Shown: positions 17,812 to 27,041 of the stretch, piece by piece | How positions within the stretch are numbered: the stretch's first letter is position 1 | How the letters are laid out: every line of letters begins with the position of its first letter | Source of the DNA: Pseudomonadota bacterium | GTDB lineage: Bacteria; Pseudomonadota; Gammaproteobacteria; JAKAQQ01 | Length of the DNA stretch: 64,000 nucleotides | Assembly (NCBI GenBank): GCA_027365475.1 | Contig: DAHXNI010000007.1 | Span: 1-64,000, forward strand | Reading direction: 5' to 3' | Notes under the pieces: generated by a model | Seen by the model: the letters and a program-made list of their open reading frames with translations, nothing else | Told to the model about the DNA's origin: nothing | The model's database searches: none | Program-made: the position numbers and the translations under genes

Positions 17812-19338
17812 CTAGATCGTTCGTTTCCTTCGTCCCGTCGAAGCCGGGTTTCGCTTGAGCGTTCCCTGCAGAAAACCAGCGAGTCGCACCAACGCTTCCG
17901 TATCGCGCTGGCAATACTCGCGCAAGGCTCGCTCGAGTTGCATCTTTCTCTTTTTTGAAATTCCGGGAGCAATCGCCTCCCGGTAAGCGTCCTGTGCACC
18001 GCCCCCGTTCTGCACTTCGCCGAGATTGGCATAGTCGAGATCCGGGGCCAGGGTGGGAAGCACAGCCTTGATCGACCAGGAACCTCGCATGTCGGGATGG
18101 CAGTAGGATTTGCGCGTGAGGGGATAAAGATCGACAAAACGGGATGCCAGCTGGCGAAGCGCAGGGGCCAGATCGTTGAAGCGGATCCCGAGCGCCTTGA
18201 GGATCACGCCTTCAAAGGCCTGGTTGTAGACGAAGACCGGACCCTTCTTTTCGAGCGTCTTAAGCAATGCTTCGGCGAACGCCCGTGCCGGATCGCTGCC
18301 CGACAAGTCGAGAAACTCGGCATGCTCCAGAGCACCCGTCCGTCGTTCGATGTGGCACGACCATTGGAAGGGCAACTGTTCGTACGGACGGGTGCCCGTC
18401 CAGACCGGAGCCGCAAACTGGATGGTTTCGAAGTCGATATAGAAACGCGGATAGTCCTGTGCGGTGAGTCGCTTCGCAGCCTCGGGAAGAAGCTCCGCCT
18501 TTCCATTCGCCGTCACGCGTCGGACCCGCTCCTGCTCGGCATGCTTCAGGACACCCTCCGGAATGTCGCGGATATCCTGATACCCCTGTCGGTGCAACTC
18601 TTTGAGCAAGGGCTCCTGGATGCGAGGTAGCCCCTCGAGTGGGTATCCGGAGGAGGGTGGATAACAGTGATCCAGAAACGGACAGGGATATGGATCTTTG
18701 CAGTGATGGGTCCGAGGGGGCTTTTTGCCAGCGAGGGTTCTGCGGGCATCCCGGATCCACTGGGGAACTGCTTCCCGGATGAGCGACGCCATCTCGGCTG
18801 TCACATCTTGCTGGACGAAAAGGCTATGGACCGTTTGGCCCCGTTTCACCAGATGATAGCAGCCGCCACCGGGGTAGACAAAGTCTTTGTTAATGCATAG
18901 CACCGTCATGCGCCGGAGCGGTACACCACTGGCTTGCAGGACATGGGCCTGAATCGTAACATCGGATAGATAGTGTTCCTTGATTGAGGTCGAGGATTTG
19001 ACTTCGACGAGATTCCAGCCGCCGACCCCAGGAACGAGGAGGTCGGCTCGAACCCGTATGCCATCGTGCTGGAAGGCGGCTTCGAAGATTGGTGTTTTGG
19101 ATCTCCGGGCCATGAGATGGGCGGTTTCCTGAAGCGCGCTTGCGAGATTTCCATCGGTGCCAACCAGAATGCCGCGAGGATAAAAGGTTCGGGCGATTTC
19201 GCCTACCTCCCGCCCAATATCCAGCGCCGAACGTATTTCAGCCTGCTCGGCCAGTTGCGGTTGATGGATTTCGAGCCAAAGCCGTCTCGGACACTGGATA
19301 AAGGACATCAGTCTCGATTTGGAAAGATCACGTTTCAC
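17812..19338 (-). CDS. DUF2779 protein: Cas4/RecB-like nuclease plus DEDD-type exonuclease-like domain
   Basis: 508 aa. GTG 19338 is preferred over GTG 19347 because GAGG lies 8 bases before it. The N-terminal half resembles Cas4/RecB PD-(D/E)XK nucleases: LSKSRLMSFIQCPRRLWLE, RVRADLLVPG, NLVEVKSSTSIKEHY, and later Cys in CKDPYPCPFLDHCYPPS that could hold an iron-sulphur cluster with the early Cys. The C-terminal half has RNase-H-like exonuclease features (YIDFETIQF, FVYNQAFEGV, YCQRDTEALV). The family is uncharacterised and probably processes nucleic acid. It follows the broken AAA ATPase and WYL regulator genes on the same strand. Confidence 0.82.
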   Translation of the reverse strand: MKRDLSKSRLMSFIQCPRRLWLEIHQPQLAEQAEIRSALDIGREVGEIARTFYPRGILVGTDGNLASALQETAHLMARRSKTPIFEAAFQHDGIRVRADLLVPGVGGWNLVEVKSSTSIKEHYLSDVTIQAHVLQASGVPLRRMTVLCINKDFVYPGGGCYHLVKRGQTVHSLFVQQDVTAEMASLIREAVPQWIRDARRTLAGKKPPRTHHCKDPYPCPFLDHCYPPSSGYPLEGLPRIQEPLLKELHRQGYQDIRDIPEGVLKHAEQERVRRVTANGKAELLPEAAKRLTAQDYPRFYIDFETIQFAAPVWTGTRPYEQLPFQWSCHIERRTGALEHAEFLDLSGSDPARAFAEALLKTLEKKGPVFVYNQAFEGVILKALGIRFNDLAPALRQLASRFVDLYPLTRKSYCHPDMRGSWSIKAVLPTLAPDLDYANLGEVQNGGGAQDAYREAIAPGISKKRKMQLERALREYCQRDTEALVRLAGFLQGTLKRNPASTGRRKRTI

Positions 19339-19598
19339 GCTGTGCACCTCATATCAACTGCGATCGGATGGCATCCCGTGCCGCAATACGCTTGCGCATA
19401 TCCGCATCCATGACAGGCAGATATTGCGCACTCCAGTGGAAAGGGCCAAGAAACCCAATCAAGTGGAGGTACCCATCGGCTCGGGTCGCTCTTTTGCAGC
19501 GATCACGTGGGGCTCACCCGATTCAGAATACAAAGAATGGAGCCATCTCATGGCTCACCTCAAAGCGTGCCGTGATTTCTCGTCGAAAATGCGGAACA

Positions 19599-21561
19599 TC
19601 AGTTGAGCGCCGGATTGAGCTGTGCCAGGAACCCGATCGGGCGTCCTCCGCGGCCCCGGGTTTTGAGTGCGAGATCTGACGCGAGCATTGCAACGAGGGC
19701 TTCGACCGTAAAAGCGTCACTGGACAGAGACATCCCCCGCACGGCTGCCGCAAAATCGCCGGGCGTGAGCCCAGGCAAATCCCTGAGCCGGGATTGTACC
19801 GAATCCGGCAGCGGGTCAGGCAATTCAATGTCCCGTTCTGCGAGAACGGCGCGGAAAAGCGCACATGACTGGGCGTGCGTGAGTGGCGCAAATTTCAGCT
19901 TCACATCAAAGCGGCGGAAGATGGCTTCGTCGAGTCCGTCGACGAGATTGGTCGTCGCCACGAATATTCCACCGAAGGATTCCATCTGGGTCAGCATTTC
20001 GTTCACGAGACTGACCTCCCAACTTTGTCGCGCCCACCCGCGTGCATACAGGAACGAATCGCATTCGTCGAGCAGGAGCCAAGCTCCCTGAGTTGCGGCC
20101 TGGGCGAACATGGATGCGATCTTTTGCTCGGTCTCGCCGACATAGGGACCGATAAGATCGGAAGCGCGACAGGCCAGCAGCGGTTGTCCCGCACGATCTG
20201 CGAAATGGCGCACCAGAGCGGTCTTGCCGGTGCCGGGCTGAGCCGCGACGGATCAGGTTGGTCTCAAGCGCTGAGAGATCGGCGGAAACATTGAGAAAAC
20301 CGAGCTCGTAGGGCGTCACAGATGCACTTGCAGCCGCCAAGGGTGGACGGCCGAGTGCCCGTAAGTGACCATTCAGCACAGATTCAAGAATTTGCGCGCG
20401 CTCATCCGCTCCGGCGGCTGCAGCCAGTGTTGCGCTCCTTGCCGCCTGGGCGACGAGCCCGGGTGTCAACTGTTCGTGGGTGGCGATTCGCTCACGGACA
20501 GGATGTTCAGCAAGTCCGAGAGGAGCCAGATGAGTTCCGGCGATCCGGTTACGCACCCCAGGCGGGGGCTGTGGGATCTCGAGAATATGACTGAAGCGGC
20601 GCAGGAGTGCCGGATCAATCTGGTCAACCCGGTTCGTGATCCAGATGGTCGGTGCTGGAGCGCCTTCGATGAGATCGATCGAAAACCCTTTGCCCATCCC
20701 GACCGAAGGACCGTCCCATGAAAACTCATCCTCCTTCTCGCAAAAGTAGTCCTCGACCTCGTCAAAAAGGATCACCGCCGGCTTTCCCAGGGCACCGATC
20801 CGCCCCACGAAACAGAGGGCCTTGATCCGTTCCGACTGGCTGAGTGCACCTTCCGGATTGCTGGCCGCGACCTCGAGCAGGCGCGCCCCCAGAGCGGAGA
20901 CGAGTGCACGTGCGAGCGCGGTTTTGCCGGTACCCGGTGGGCCGTACAAGAGCAGATTGACGCCCCGCGCAGGATGATCCAGCGTGCCCCGAATGAGACT
21001 GTACACGACCGCAAGCGCCCCGCCCAAGTACCGGAAATCGTCGAGAGACCGGGCCGGTTCGGTCTGTGGCTTGAGATAGGCCAAAAGGAGCGCGTCGGCT
21101 GCAGGTTCGGGATCGAGGAGCCGGGCGCCGAGTCCGGGCAGGATCTCGAACCAGTCTTCCGCATCGTATCCCGCACATTCCACCTGTTCCATGGTGACGA
21201 GCCCAGCCTGGGCCAGTGTCCGGCTACGGGAAAGCGCCCGGGTCACATCTTCCGCGGCCACGTTGAGACAGGAGGCGATGGCGGCCAGGACATGCTCGCG
21301 GTTACTCATGCCTCCGAGATAGTTGAAACCGGGCTCGAACGGTCCGCGCATTTTGAGTGCAACGGCGAACAGGACAAGGTTCTGTTCAAGGTCGGAGAGC
21401 GCGAGTTCACGACCGAGCGTGACCAGATTGGGAAGCTTCGTGTGAAGATTTTGTGGCAGCGGCTTGTTCGTGCGCCGGATGTAGGCAGAAATCCTGTCGC
21501 GGGGCATCTGCATGAGTTTCCGGGGATCCAGTCCCAGAAAACGGCAGACTTGGTAACTATT
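19599..21561 (-). pseudogene. Twin-AAA ATPase, frameshifted and cut at its 5' side by an IS
   Basis: Two AAA modules read in two frames. The first, in a frame starting at ATG 21513, has Walker A YGPPGTGKTAL, Walker B VILFDEVEDYF and sensor TIWITNRVDQIDPALLRRF. The second has Walker A QPGTGKTALVRH, Walker B WLLLDECDSFL and FVATTNLVDGLDEAIFRRF and ends at 19599. The frame changes at about 20245-20260, where the usual strand before Walker A is missing, pointing to a small deletion not divisible by three. Open coding continues 5' of the ATG (SYQVCRFLGLDPRKLMQMPR) right up to the IS66-type end, so the gene once began further upstream. Confidence 0.75.
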
Positions 21562-21577
21562 CGGTAAACCCGTAGCC
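21560..21577 (+). repeat. Left terminal inverted repeat of the IS66-type element
   Basis: 18 bases, perfectly complementary to 24264-24281. It contains GTAA, the characteristic end of IS66 elements. Confidence 0.85.
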
Positions 21578-21634
21578 TCCCACGTTTAACAAAGACACTG
21601 GACACGAAGAACCGTGTGGGTTACAGTCACCCTC

Positions 21635-23377
21635 ATGGATGCCGAACCTTACGCGACCGTAACGCGACCAGAGATCCCCGATGCGAGGCTCACGCCATTC
21701 GCGCAGGTGTCGGTGACACTGACCCAACAAGAGTATATCCAACTCGTGTGGGACGCCCGGTACTGGAAGACGGCGCATCGACGGGTACTGGCCCGCCTAG
21801 AGCAACTGACCGTCGATCACCAGCGGGCCAGGGCCCAAGCGGCCCTGCGCGAGACGGCATTACAGGGCGAGCTAGAGACCGCGCAGGCGAAGATTCGTGA
21901 TCTGCAAAAGCGGCTGTTTGGTCGTAAATCCGAGCATTCCGCGCAGGGCCCTAAGGGGCTCACGCGGGATATCCCATCATCCCGATCGCGCGGTCAACAA
22001 CCGGGCACACCCGGTCACGGGCGTACCCTACAAGCCCATCTACCCGCGCACGAGGAAACGGTCGCAATCGACTCGTCACAGTGTCCGTCATGCGGGTTGG
22101 GCTACGCGGACTTCCCGGGCACCGAAGACAGTGAGGTGCTAGAGATTGAGGTCCAGGCCTATCGGCGTGTCATCCACAGGCGGCGCTATCGCAAGGTCTG
22201 CTCCTGCCCAGGCGTGCCCGGCCTCATCACCGCACTACCCCCGCCACGATTGATCCCGCGGGGCAAATACGGTATTTCGGTTTGGGTGCACCTGCTACTC
22301 TCCAAGTTTTTGTACGGCCAACCCACCCATCGCGTGTTGCAGGACTTGGCCAATTCGGGGTTGACCCTGTCGGAAGGCACCGTCGCCGGGGGGCTCAAGG
22401 CCCTGGCACCTTTATTTGCGCCTGTCGAAGAGGCGCTGGTGGTCCATCTGCGCAGCGAATCCCACTGGCATGCCGATGAGACCCGCTGGATGGTGTTTGT
22501 CGACATCGAAGGCAAGGTCGGACATCGCTGGTACTTGTGGGTGTTTCAGTCCCCATCGGTTATTCACTACGTACTGGATCCCACGCGATCAGCTGATGTC
22601 CCCATCGCCGAATTGGCCGAGGCACAGGGTGGGATCGTGAGTTGTGATCGTTACTCGGCCTACAAGAAGTTCGTCCGGCTGCATACGACATTCGTGCTCG
22701 CTTTTTGTTGGGCCCATCAACGCCGGGATTTTCTGGAACTGGCCAACCGCTACCCCGACCTGTCGCCGTGGGCGATGACGTGGGTGGATGCCATAGCCGA
22801 TCTGTACCATCAGAATGGGCTGCGCCTTCAGGCGGACCCTGACAGCGTCGAGTACGCCGCGCACCACGCCCGATTACAACAGGCCGTGCATGACCTGGCC
22901 ACCCGGCGCGATGAGGCACTGGCCGACCCCCGGCTCGCCTTTCCTGCGGCCCAGGTCCTGCACAGCATGCAGAATCACTGGTCGGGCTTGACGGTGTTTG
23001 TCGAACACCCGTGGGTGCCCATGGACCATAATGTCGCCGAACGCAGCGTGCGTATTTCTGTGGTCGGACGCAAGAACTTTACCGGCTCGGGCTCCGCGTG
23101 GTCGGGGCAACTGGCGGCTACCATGTACAGCCTCCTGATGACCGTCAAGCTCTGGGGGATCAACCCGCGCATGTGGTTGAGCGCCTACTTGCAGGCCTGC
23201 GCCGACAATGGCAACCAGCCCCCATCGAACCTCGGCGCGTTTCTTCCCTGGACCATGGAGCCCGCCCGACTGGCCACCTTGCGGGCGGGCCCCGCAGGTC
23301 CGCGCCCAGACGCCGCCTCTGGCGCGCACACGCAGCAGACAACACATACCCCCACCGAAGGATTCAACACCTCATGA
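21635..23377 (+). CDS. tnpC: IS66-family transposase (TnpC)
   Basis: 580 aa from ATG 21635 (GTG 21614 is an in-frame alternative). IS66 layout: N-terminal coiled coil (LETAQAKIRDLQKRLFGRKS), HTH/zinc region (CPSCGLGYADF), and catalytic DDE core with HWHADETRWMVF, IVSCDRYSAYKKF and the glutamate in PMDHNVAERSVR. The C-terminus shows the usual SLLMTVKLWGINPRMWLSAY. It catalyses movement of the element. Its stop overlaps the start of the DruA-like gene by ATGA, so the two are translationally coupled. Frame intact. Confidence 0.92.
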   Translation: MDAEPYATVTRPEIPDARLTPFAQVSVTLTQQEYIQLVWDARYWKTAHRRVLARLEQLTVDHQRARAQAALRETALQGELETAQAKIRDLQKRLFGRKSEHSAQGPKGLTRDIPSSRSRGQQPGTPGHGRTLQAHLPAHEETVAIDSSQCPSCGLGYADFPGTEDSEVLEIEVQAYRRVIHRRRYRKVCSCPGVPGLITALPPPRLIPRGKYGISVWVHLLLSKFLYGQPTHRVLQDLANSGLTLSEGTVAGGLKALAPLFAPVEEALVVHLRSESHWHADETRWMVFVDIEGKVGHRWYLWVFQSPSVIHYVLDPTRSADVPIAELAEAQGGIVSCDRYSAYKKFVRLHTTFVLAFCWAHQRRDFLELANRYPDLSPWAMTWVDAIADLYHQNGLRLQADPDSVEYAAHHARLQQAVHDLATRRDEALADPRLAFPAAQVLHSMQNHWSGLTVFVEHPWVPMDHNVAERSVRISVVGRKNFTGSGSAWSGQLAATMYSLLMTVKLWGINPRMWLSAYLQACADNGNQPPSNLGAFLPWTMEPARLATLRAGPAGPRPDAASGAHTQQTTHTPTEGFNTS

Positions 23378-24258
23378 GCCTTTACTGCGGACGCCTCTTC
23401 AGCCCCGACGATATCGAGACGATTCGGCGCCTGATAGCCGAAGACCCATCTCTTTTGCGCACCCCGCTCTCGCGCCAACTCTGCGCGCTGTGGCAGTGGA
23501 CCCAACCCAATGGCGAGCTCAAAGACATGACCTGCCGCGTGGCGCTCTTGCGCCTGCAGGCCGATGGACTCATCACCTTGCCGCCCTCACGGGCCCTTAA
23601 CGGCCGAAAGCGTGCGCACTTCCCACCCACGGGGGCCACCGATGTCGAGCCCTTACTCGCTCAGCCCGTTCACGAGTTGGAGGCCTTGACGCTGCGCCCG
23701 GTCACCGCCCCGCGCCCGGCCACCGCCGCCAGCCTTGGGGTCTCCCGTCTGTGGAATGAGTACATGGCCCGCTACCATTATCTGGGCTACACGCCGCTCT
23801 CGGGCAGCCAGATGCGTTACAACGTCTTTGCGGGCGAGCGGTTAGTCGCGCTCTTGAGTTTTGGCGCCAGCGCCTGGAAGCTGGCCGGGCGTGATCGCTT
23901 CATCGGGTGGCAAGAGCCCGAGCGTCAGAAGAACTTGCCGCTCGTTGTCAACAACGCCCGTTTCTTGATCCTGCCCTGGATCCAGTCGAAGGGCCTGGCC
24001 TCCAAGATCCTATCACTGGCGGCCCGGCAACTGCCCAACGATTGGCAGAGCCGCTATGGTTACCGCCCGGTGCTGTTGGAGACCTTCGTCGAATCCGAGC
24101 GTCACCGCGGCACCTGCTACAAGGCGGCTAACTGGATTCCTGTGGGAAAAACTGCCGGCCGGGGCAAGAAGTGTCCCACCCACAAACAGATCATCCCCAT
24201 CAAAGATATCTGGCTGTATCCGCTGCGTCGGGACTTCGCTCGCGTGCTGTGCCGATAG
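23374..24258 (+). CDS. DUF4338 (DruA-like) protein carried by the IS66-type element
   Basis: 294 aa. The central signature RLWNEYMARYHYLGYTPLSG, then MRYNVFAGERLVALLSFGAS, WQEPERQKNLPLVVNNARFL and LETFVESERHRGTCYKAANW match DUF4338, the family of the Druantia defence protein DruA. A shorter N-terminal helical region precedes it. The gene starts inside the transposase stop and ends 6 bases before the IS end, so it belongs to the element. In this setting it more likely helps transposition or element stability than phage defence, since no druB-E helicase-type partners are near; function is unproven. Confidence 0.82.
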   Translation: MSLYCGRLFSPDDIETIRRLIAEDPSLLRTPLSRQLCALWQWTQPNGELKDMTCRVALLRLQADGLITLPPSRALNGRKRAHFPPTGATDVEPLLAQPVHELEALTLRPVTAPRPATAASLGVSRLWNEYMARYHYLGYTPLSGSQMRYNVFAGERLVALLSFGASAWKLAGRDRFIGWQEPERQKNLPLVVNNARFLILPWIQSKGLASKILSLAARQLPNDWQSRYGYRPVLLETFVESERHRGTCYKAANWIPVGKTAGRGKKCPTHKQIIPIKDIWLYPLRRDFARVLCR

Positions 24259-24263
24259 GGAAC

Positions 24264-24281
24264 GGCTACGGGTTTACCGAA
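24264..24281 (-). repeat. Right terminal inverted repeat of the IS66-type element
   Basis: Perfect complement of 21560-21577. It begins 6 bases after the DUF4338 gene stop. Confidence 0.85.
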
Positions 24282-24524
24282 CGTGTACCAGACTTGTACG
24301 CAGTTCCGTTCTTCGAACCAGTGGTCATGGTCCATTTCGTTGTCTTCATCATCATCGTCCTCATCCGTGAGCAGTTCGCTGACGAGGCGCTTCCACCTGT
24401 TGTTGAGATAAAGACCCCGAAGCAGCCACATTCGGGTGATCGCCTGCATCACAAGATGTGGCGATTGCCCGCATACAGTCGGTGGAACCCGTTTGGTTTG
24501 GCGACGGCGTTGGATTGATTGCAT
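24282..24524 (-). pseudogene. Possible N-terminal fragment of the disrupted AAA ATPase gene
   Basis: From ATG 24524 the minus strand reads MQSIQRRRQTK, then LVMQAITRMWLLRGLYLNNR and WKRLVSELLTDEDDDDEDNE, and runs into the IS end without a stop. It has the same strand and lies directly upstream of the ATPase remnant across the IS, and the ATPase open frame also runs up to the IS. It is therefore probably the detached start of that gene. I recognise no domain. The absent target duplication means a rearrangement cannot be excluded. Confidence 0.45.
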
Positions 24525-24682
24525 AGGGGAGGCTCCCGTGTTCGAGGGCCCGGAGGGGGACCGGGCAGTGCTTGAAGTGGATCTCAGGATAGCACCCACA
24601 TGCGACCAGCTGGGTCGCATTGAAAACGCGTCCCTCCCCACGGCGACACAGAGGATTTCTGTGCAGTGGATGGGTTTTCAGG

Positions 24683-25708
24683 TCAGCGGGACGGACCCTT
24701 GGGAGCGGGTTGATCGTAATGCGTTTGGGCTTGTGCGAGCGTCCGGGCGATCCACTGCCGAAGTGCTTTGGGTTTCAGAATCTCAATCGCCTCTCCCTGC
24801 GACAGCATCCAGGTGCGGAGTCCGATCCCATCGGGGACTTTCACTTCGAAGCGGACCCGGTCGCCCTCTGCGGATTCACGCTGATTGAGAGCGAGCGGCG
24901 CCTCCCGGACATAGACCGCCATCTCCCGGGCCATGAGAAAGACGAGCGTGATGGCCCGATCGGAGAATGGAATCGTGAAGGCGCCGCTCCGGATATGACT
25001 GTCGAGGTCGAAGCCGGGTAGCGTGCGTGCCAGCCCAGTCTCCACGGATGCAGTCGTCATGCGGTGCAGCGCGTAGTGGCGGATGTCTTCATAGTCCCAA
25101 GCGAGCGCGACGAGATAGTAAAGTCCCTGTACGCTCACCAAACCCAGCGGATGGAGGGTCTGTTCCATCGCCTCGGAGCGGGTTGCTCCCCGATAGCGGA
25201 TCTTGAGCTCGCGCCTTTGGAAGAGTGCCTCGCAGACTGCCTGCATGACCGATTCAGGGACGGATGGAGGTCGACCCGGACGCCTTGAGGCAAGTGTTCG
25301 CACAAGTTGGGGCCAACGTGCAAACGGACGCGCGGGATCCTGAGCCAAAATTCCGCGGGCTTCGACAAAATAGGGCCGGAGATGCCGTTCCACCGCAGGC
25401 GGCAGTTGGCCTGCCTGCTGTTCCAGCATGAAAAAGGCCACCGCCTGGGCATCGCTCAGACGAGGTTGACTGTCCGGATGTCCCCCTCCGCTCCAGTACC
25501 ACCCGTATGGCTTGCTGCGCCGGTCTGCCCGGATGGGGAAAAGCTCCTGCAGCGCCTCGACATCGCGCTGGACCGTGCGGGGGGTGAGCCCCACATGTCC
25601 TGCATCGATCAAGATCCGGTGGAGCTCGGTCGTCGTCATACGGCGTGGCGCAACCGGAATTGCGCGCACGATACGCCACTGCCGGTCGATCGTATCCCCG
25701 CGTGTCAC
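24683..25708 (-). CDS. WYL-domain transcriptional regulator
   Basis: 341 aa. An N-terminal winged-helix (DRQWRIVRAIPVAPRRMTTT then LTPRTVQRDVEALQELFPI) is followed by a middle helical part and a WYL domain (KIRYRGATRSEAMEQTLHPL, then GLYYLVALAWDYEDIRHYAL, where the WYL core reads LYYLVA). A C-terminal extension domain follows. WYL proteins bind DNA and sense nucleic-acid or nucleotide ligands, often controlling phage-defence or DNA-damage loci. It lies upstream of, and on the same strand as, the AAA ATPase and DUF2779 nuclease genes, so it may have regulated them (inference). Confidence 0.85.
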   Translation of the reverse strand: MTRGDTIDRQWRIVRAIPVAPRRMTTTELHRILIDAGHVGLTPRTVQRDVEALQELFPIRADRRSKPYGWYWSGGGHPDSQPRLSDAQAVAFFMLEQQAGQLPPAVERHLRPYFVEARGILAQDPARPFARWPQLVRTLASRRPGRPPSVPESVMQAVCEALFQRRELKIRYRGATRSEAMEQTLHPLGLVSVQGLYYLVALAWDYEDIRHYALHRMTTASVETGLARTLPGFDLDSHIRSGAFTIPFSDRAITLVFLMAREMAVYVREAPLALNQRESAEGDRVRFEVKVPDGIGLRTWMLSQGEAIEILKPKALRQWIARTLAQAQTHYDQPAPKGPSR

Positions 25709-25947
25709 GACTCCGTCACCGGGTTTTCACTTGCAGCAAGGGGAGTCTCCCGGTCTGGTTCCGGATACCGACAGTATAATGCGTCACGTCAGGGTACCAG
25801 GATCGTTCGCCGCAGAGCGTTCCTTGGATCTGGTTGCACAGAGCGAATTGAAGAAAACGCCTCAAGCTGATGGAACGGTACGCTGGCTATTTCTGGACGA
25901 AGATACGCGCTGCAGCCGCGAGCGAGCAGATCATCTGCAACTCTCGT

Positions 25948-26730
25948 CTAATCCGCTTTTGCAGCTTTCTCCATGATCTGCAGGATCGGCTTGATGATGT
26001 CGATGGGCATGGGGAAGATCACAGTGGAATTATTTTCCGTGGCGATCTCGGACAAGGTCTGCAGATAGCGCAATTGCATACCACCCGCGGCGGAAGCAAG
26101 GATGGTGGCGGCATTGACCAAGGTTTGTGAAGCTTGGAATTCCGCATCCGCGTGGATCACCTTGGAGCGGCGGTCGCGCTCCGCGATAGCCTGTTTGGCG
26201 ATCGCTCGGATCATCTCTTCCGTGAGCTCGATATTGCGGATCTCAACGACGCTGACCTTGATGCCCCAAGCATCGGTCTGGGCGTCAAGAATGGCCTGAA
26301 TGGCAGCGTTGATCTTGGGGCGCTCGGAAAGCATTTCGTCGAGGTCGTGCTTGCCCAAGACCGCGCGCAGCGTGGTTTGGGCGAGCTTGCTGGTGGCTTC
26401 GAAGAAATCCGCCACCTGAATGAAAGCTTTTTCCGGATCGACGATACGGAAGTAGATGACCGCGTCGACTTTGACAGAGACATTGTCGCGCGAGATGACG
26501 TCCTGAGGAGGAACCTCGTGCACGATGGTGCGCAAGTCGAGGCGCATCATCCGCTGGATGATGGGCACCACGATGATCAGACCCGGTCCCTTGACTTTCT
26601 GAAAACGTCCAAGCCGGAAAACCACAGCGCGTTGATACTCGAAGACGATTTTCAGCGACATGATCAAAAATAACAGCACGAACACAGACAGTGCGACATA
26701 GATCTCGTAGAAGTTCAGTGAGCTGGCCAT
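25948..26730 (-). CDS. Slipin/stomatin-like SPFH-domain membrane protein
   Basis: 260 aa. An N-terminal hydrophobic hairpin/anchor (FYEIYVALSVFVLLFLIMSL) precedes the SPFH domain: EYQRAVVFRLGRFQKVKGPG, VPPQDVISRDNVSVKVDAVI and RAVLGKHDLDEMLSERPKIN. The C-terminal coiled coil (RAIAKQAIAERDRRSKVIHA) promotes oligomerisation. Bacterial slipins organise membrane microdomains; many pair with an NfeD protein, but none is adjacent here. Length is normal for the family. Single gene. Confidence 0.92.
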   Translation of the reverse strand: MASSLNFYEIYVALSVFVLLFLIMSLKIVFEYQRAVVFRLGRFQKVKGPGLIIVVPIIQRMMRLDLRTIVHEVPPQDVISRDNVSVKVDAVIYFRIVDPEKAFIQVADFFEATSKLAQTTLRAVLGKHDLDEMLSERPKINAAIQAILDAQTDAWGIKVSVVEIRNIELTEEMIRAIAKQAIAERDRRSKVIHADAEFQASQTLVNAATILASAAGGMQLRYLQTLSEIATENNSTVIFPMPIDIIKPILQIMEKAAKAD

Positions 26731-27041
26731 CGAAGTTCTCCGTCAGGTTACAGACGACGTGCTCAGGAGTCTGCGCGGGTAGCCACTGCTCGCTAAACAC
26801 GAATGATCGCATCCGAGCTGGCGCGGTCACGACGTCTGGCTTACAGGAATCGTAGCGAGCGCGTGCAAGGCGTCAGTGCGACTCTTGTCCCTGTATTTTG
26901 TGCGTAGCGCATCGCGGACATCTGTGCGGTGGCCCACGGTGATTCCGGAATCGGAGACGAAACTATCTTGCCAGCCATACACACAGAGCGAGCCATTCAG
27001 ATCCTCAAGCCGCGCGTAGCAATAGGGGCCGATCATAGCGA
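26731..27041. other. Region between slipin and RHS fragment; possible short minus-strand frame
   Basis: A minus-strand open frame ending at 26827 (reads MIGPYCYARLEDLNGSLCVY from about 27033, ~68 codons) overlaps the end of the RHS frame one frame over. It could be a frameshifted continuation of the RHS tip, a decayed immunity gene, or chance. No other signal seen. Confidence 0.3.

Larger units (their letters stand above)
21560..24281. mobile_element. IS66-type insertion element with DUF4338 passenger
   Basis: Bounded by an 18-bp perfect terminal inverted repeat (TTCGGTAAACCCGTAGCC at 21560-21577, complement at 24264-24281). If the true ends are GTAA, as usual for IS66, the element is 21564-24277. 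It carries a TnpC-type transposase and an overlapping DruA-like gene but no visible tnpA or tnpB. The 8 bases flanking each end differ (actattcg versus cgaacgtg), so no target duplication is seen; a later rearrangement or loss may have occurred. Confidence 0.85.

Noticed and set aside
19348-19598. Possible gene between nuclease and ATPase
   Set aside because: The short frames on both strands show no family features and differ from each other only as complements.
23374-24258. Druantia defence system
   Set aside because: Only the DruA-like gene is present and it sits inside an IS66-type element; the helicase and other Druantia genes are missing.
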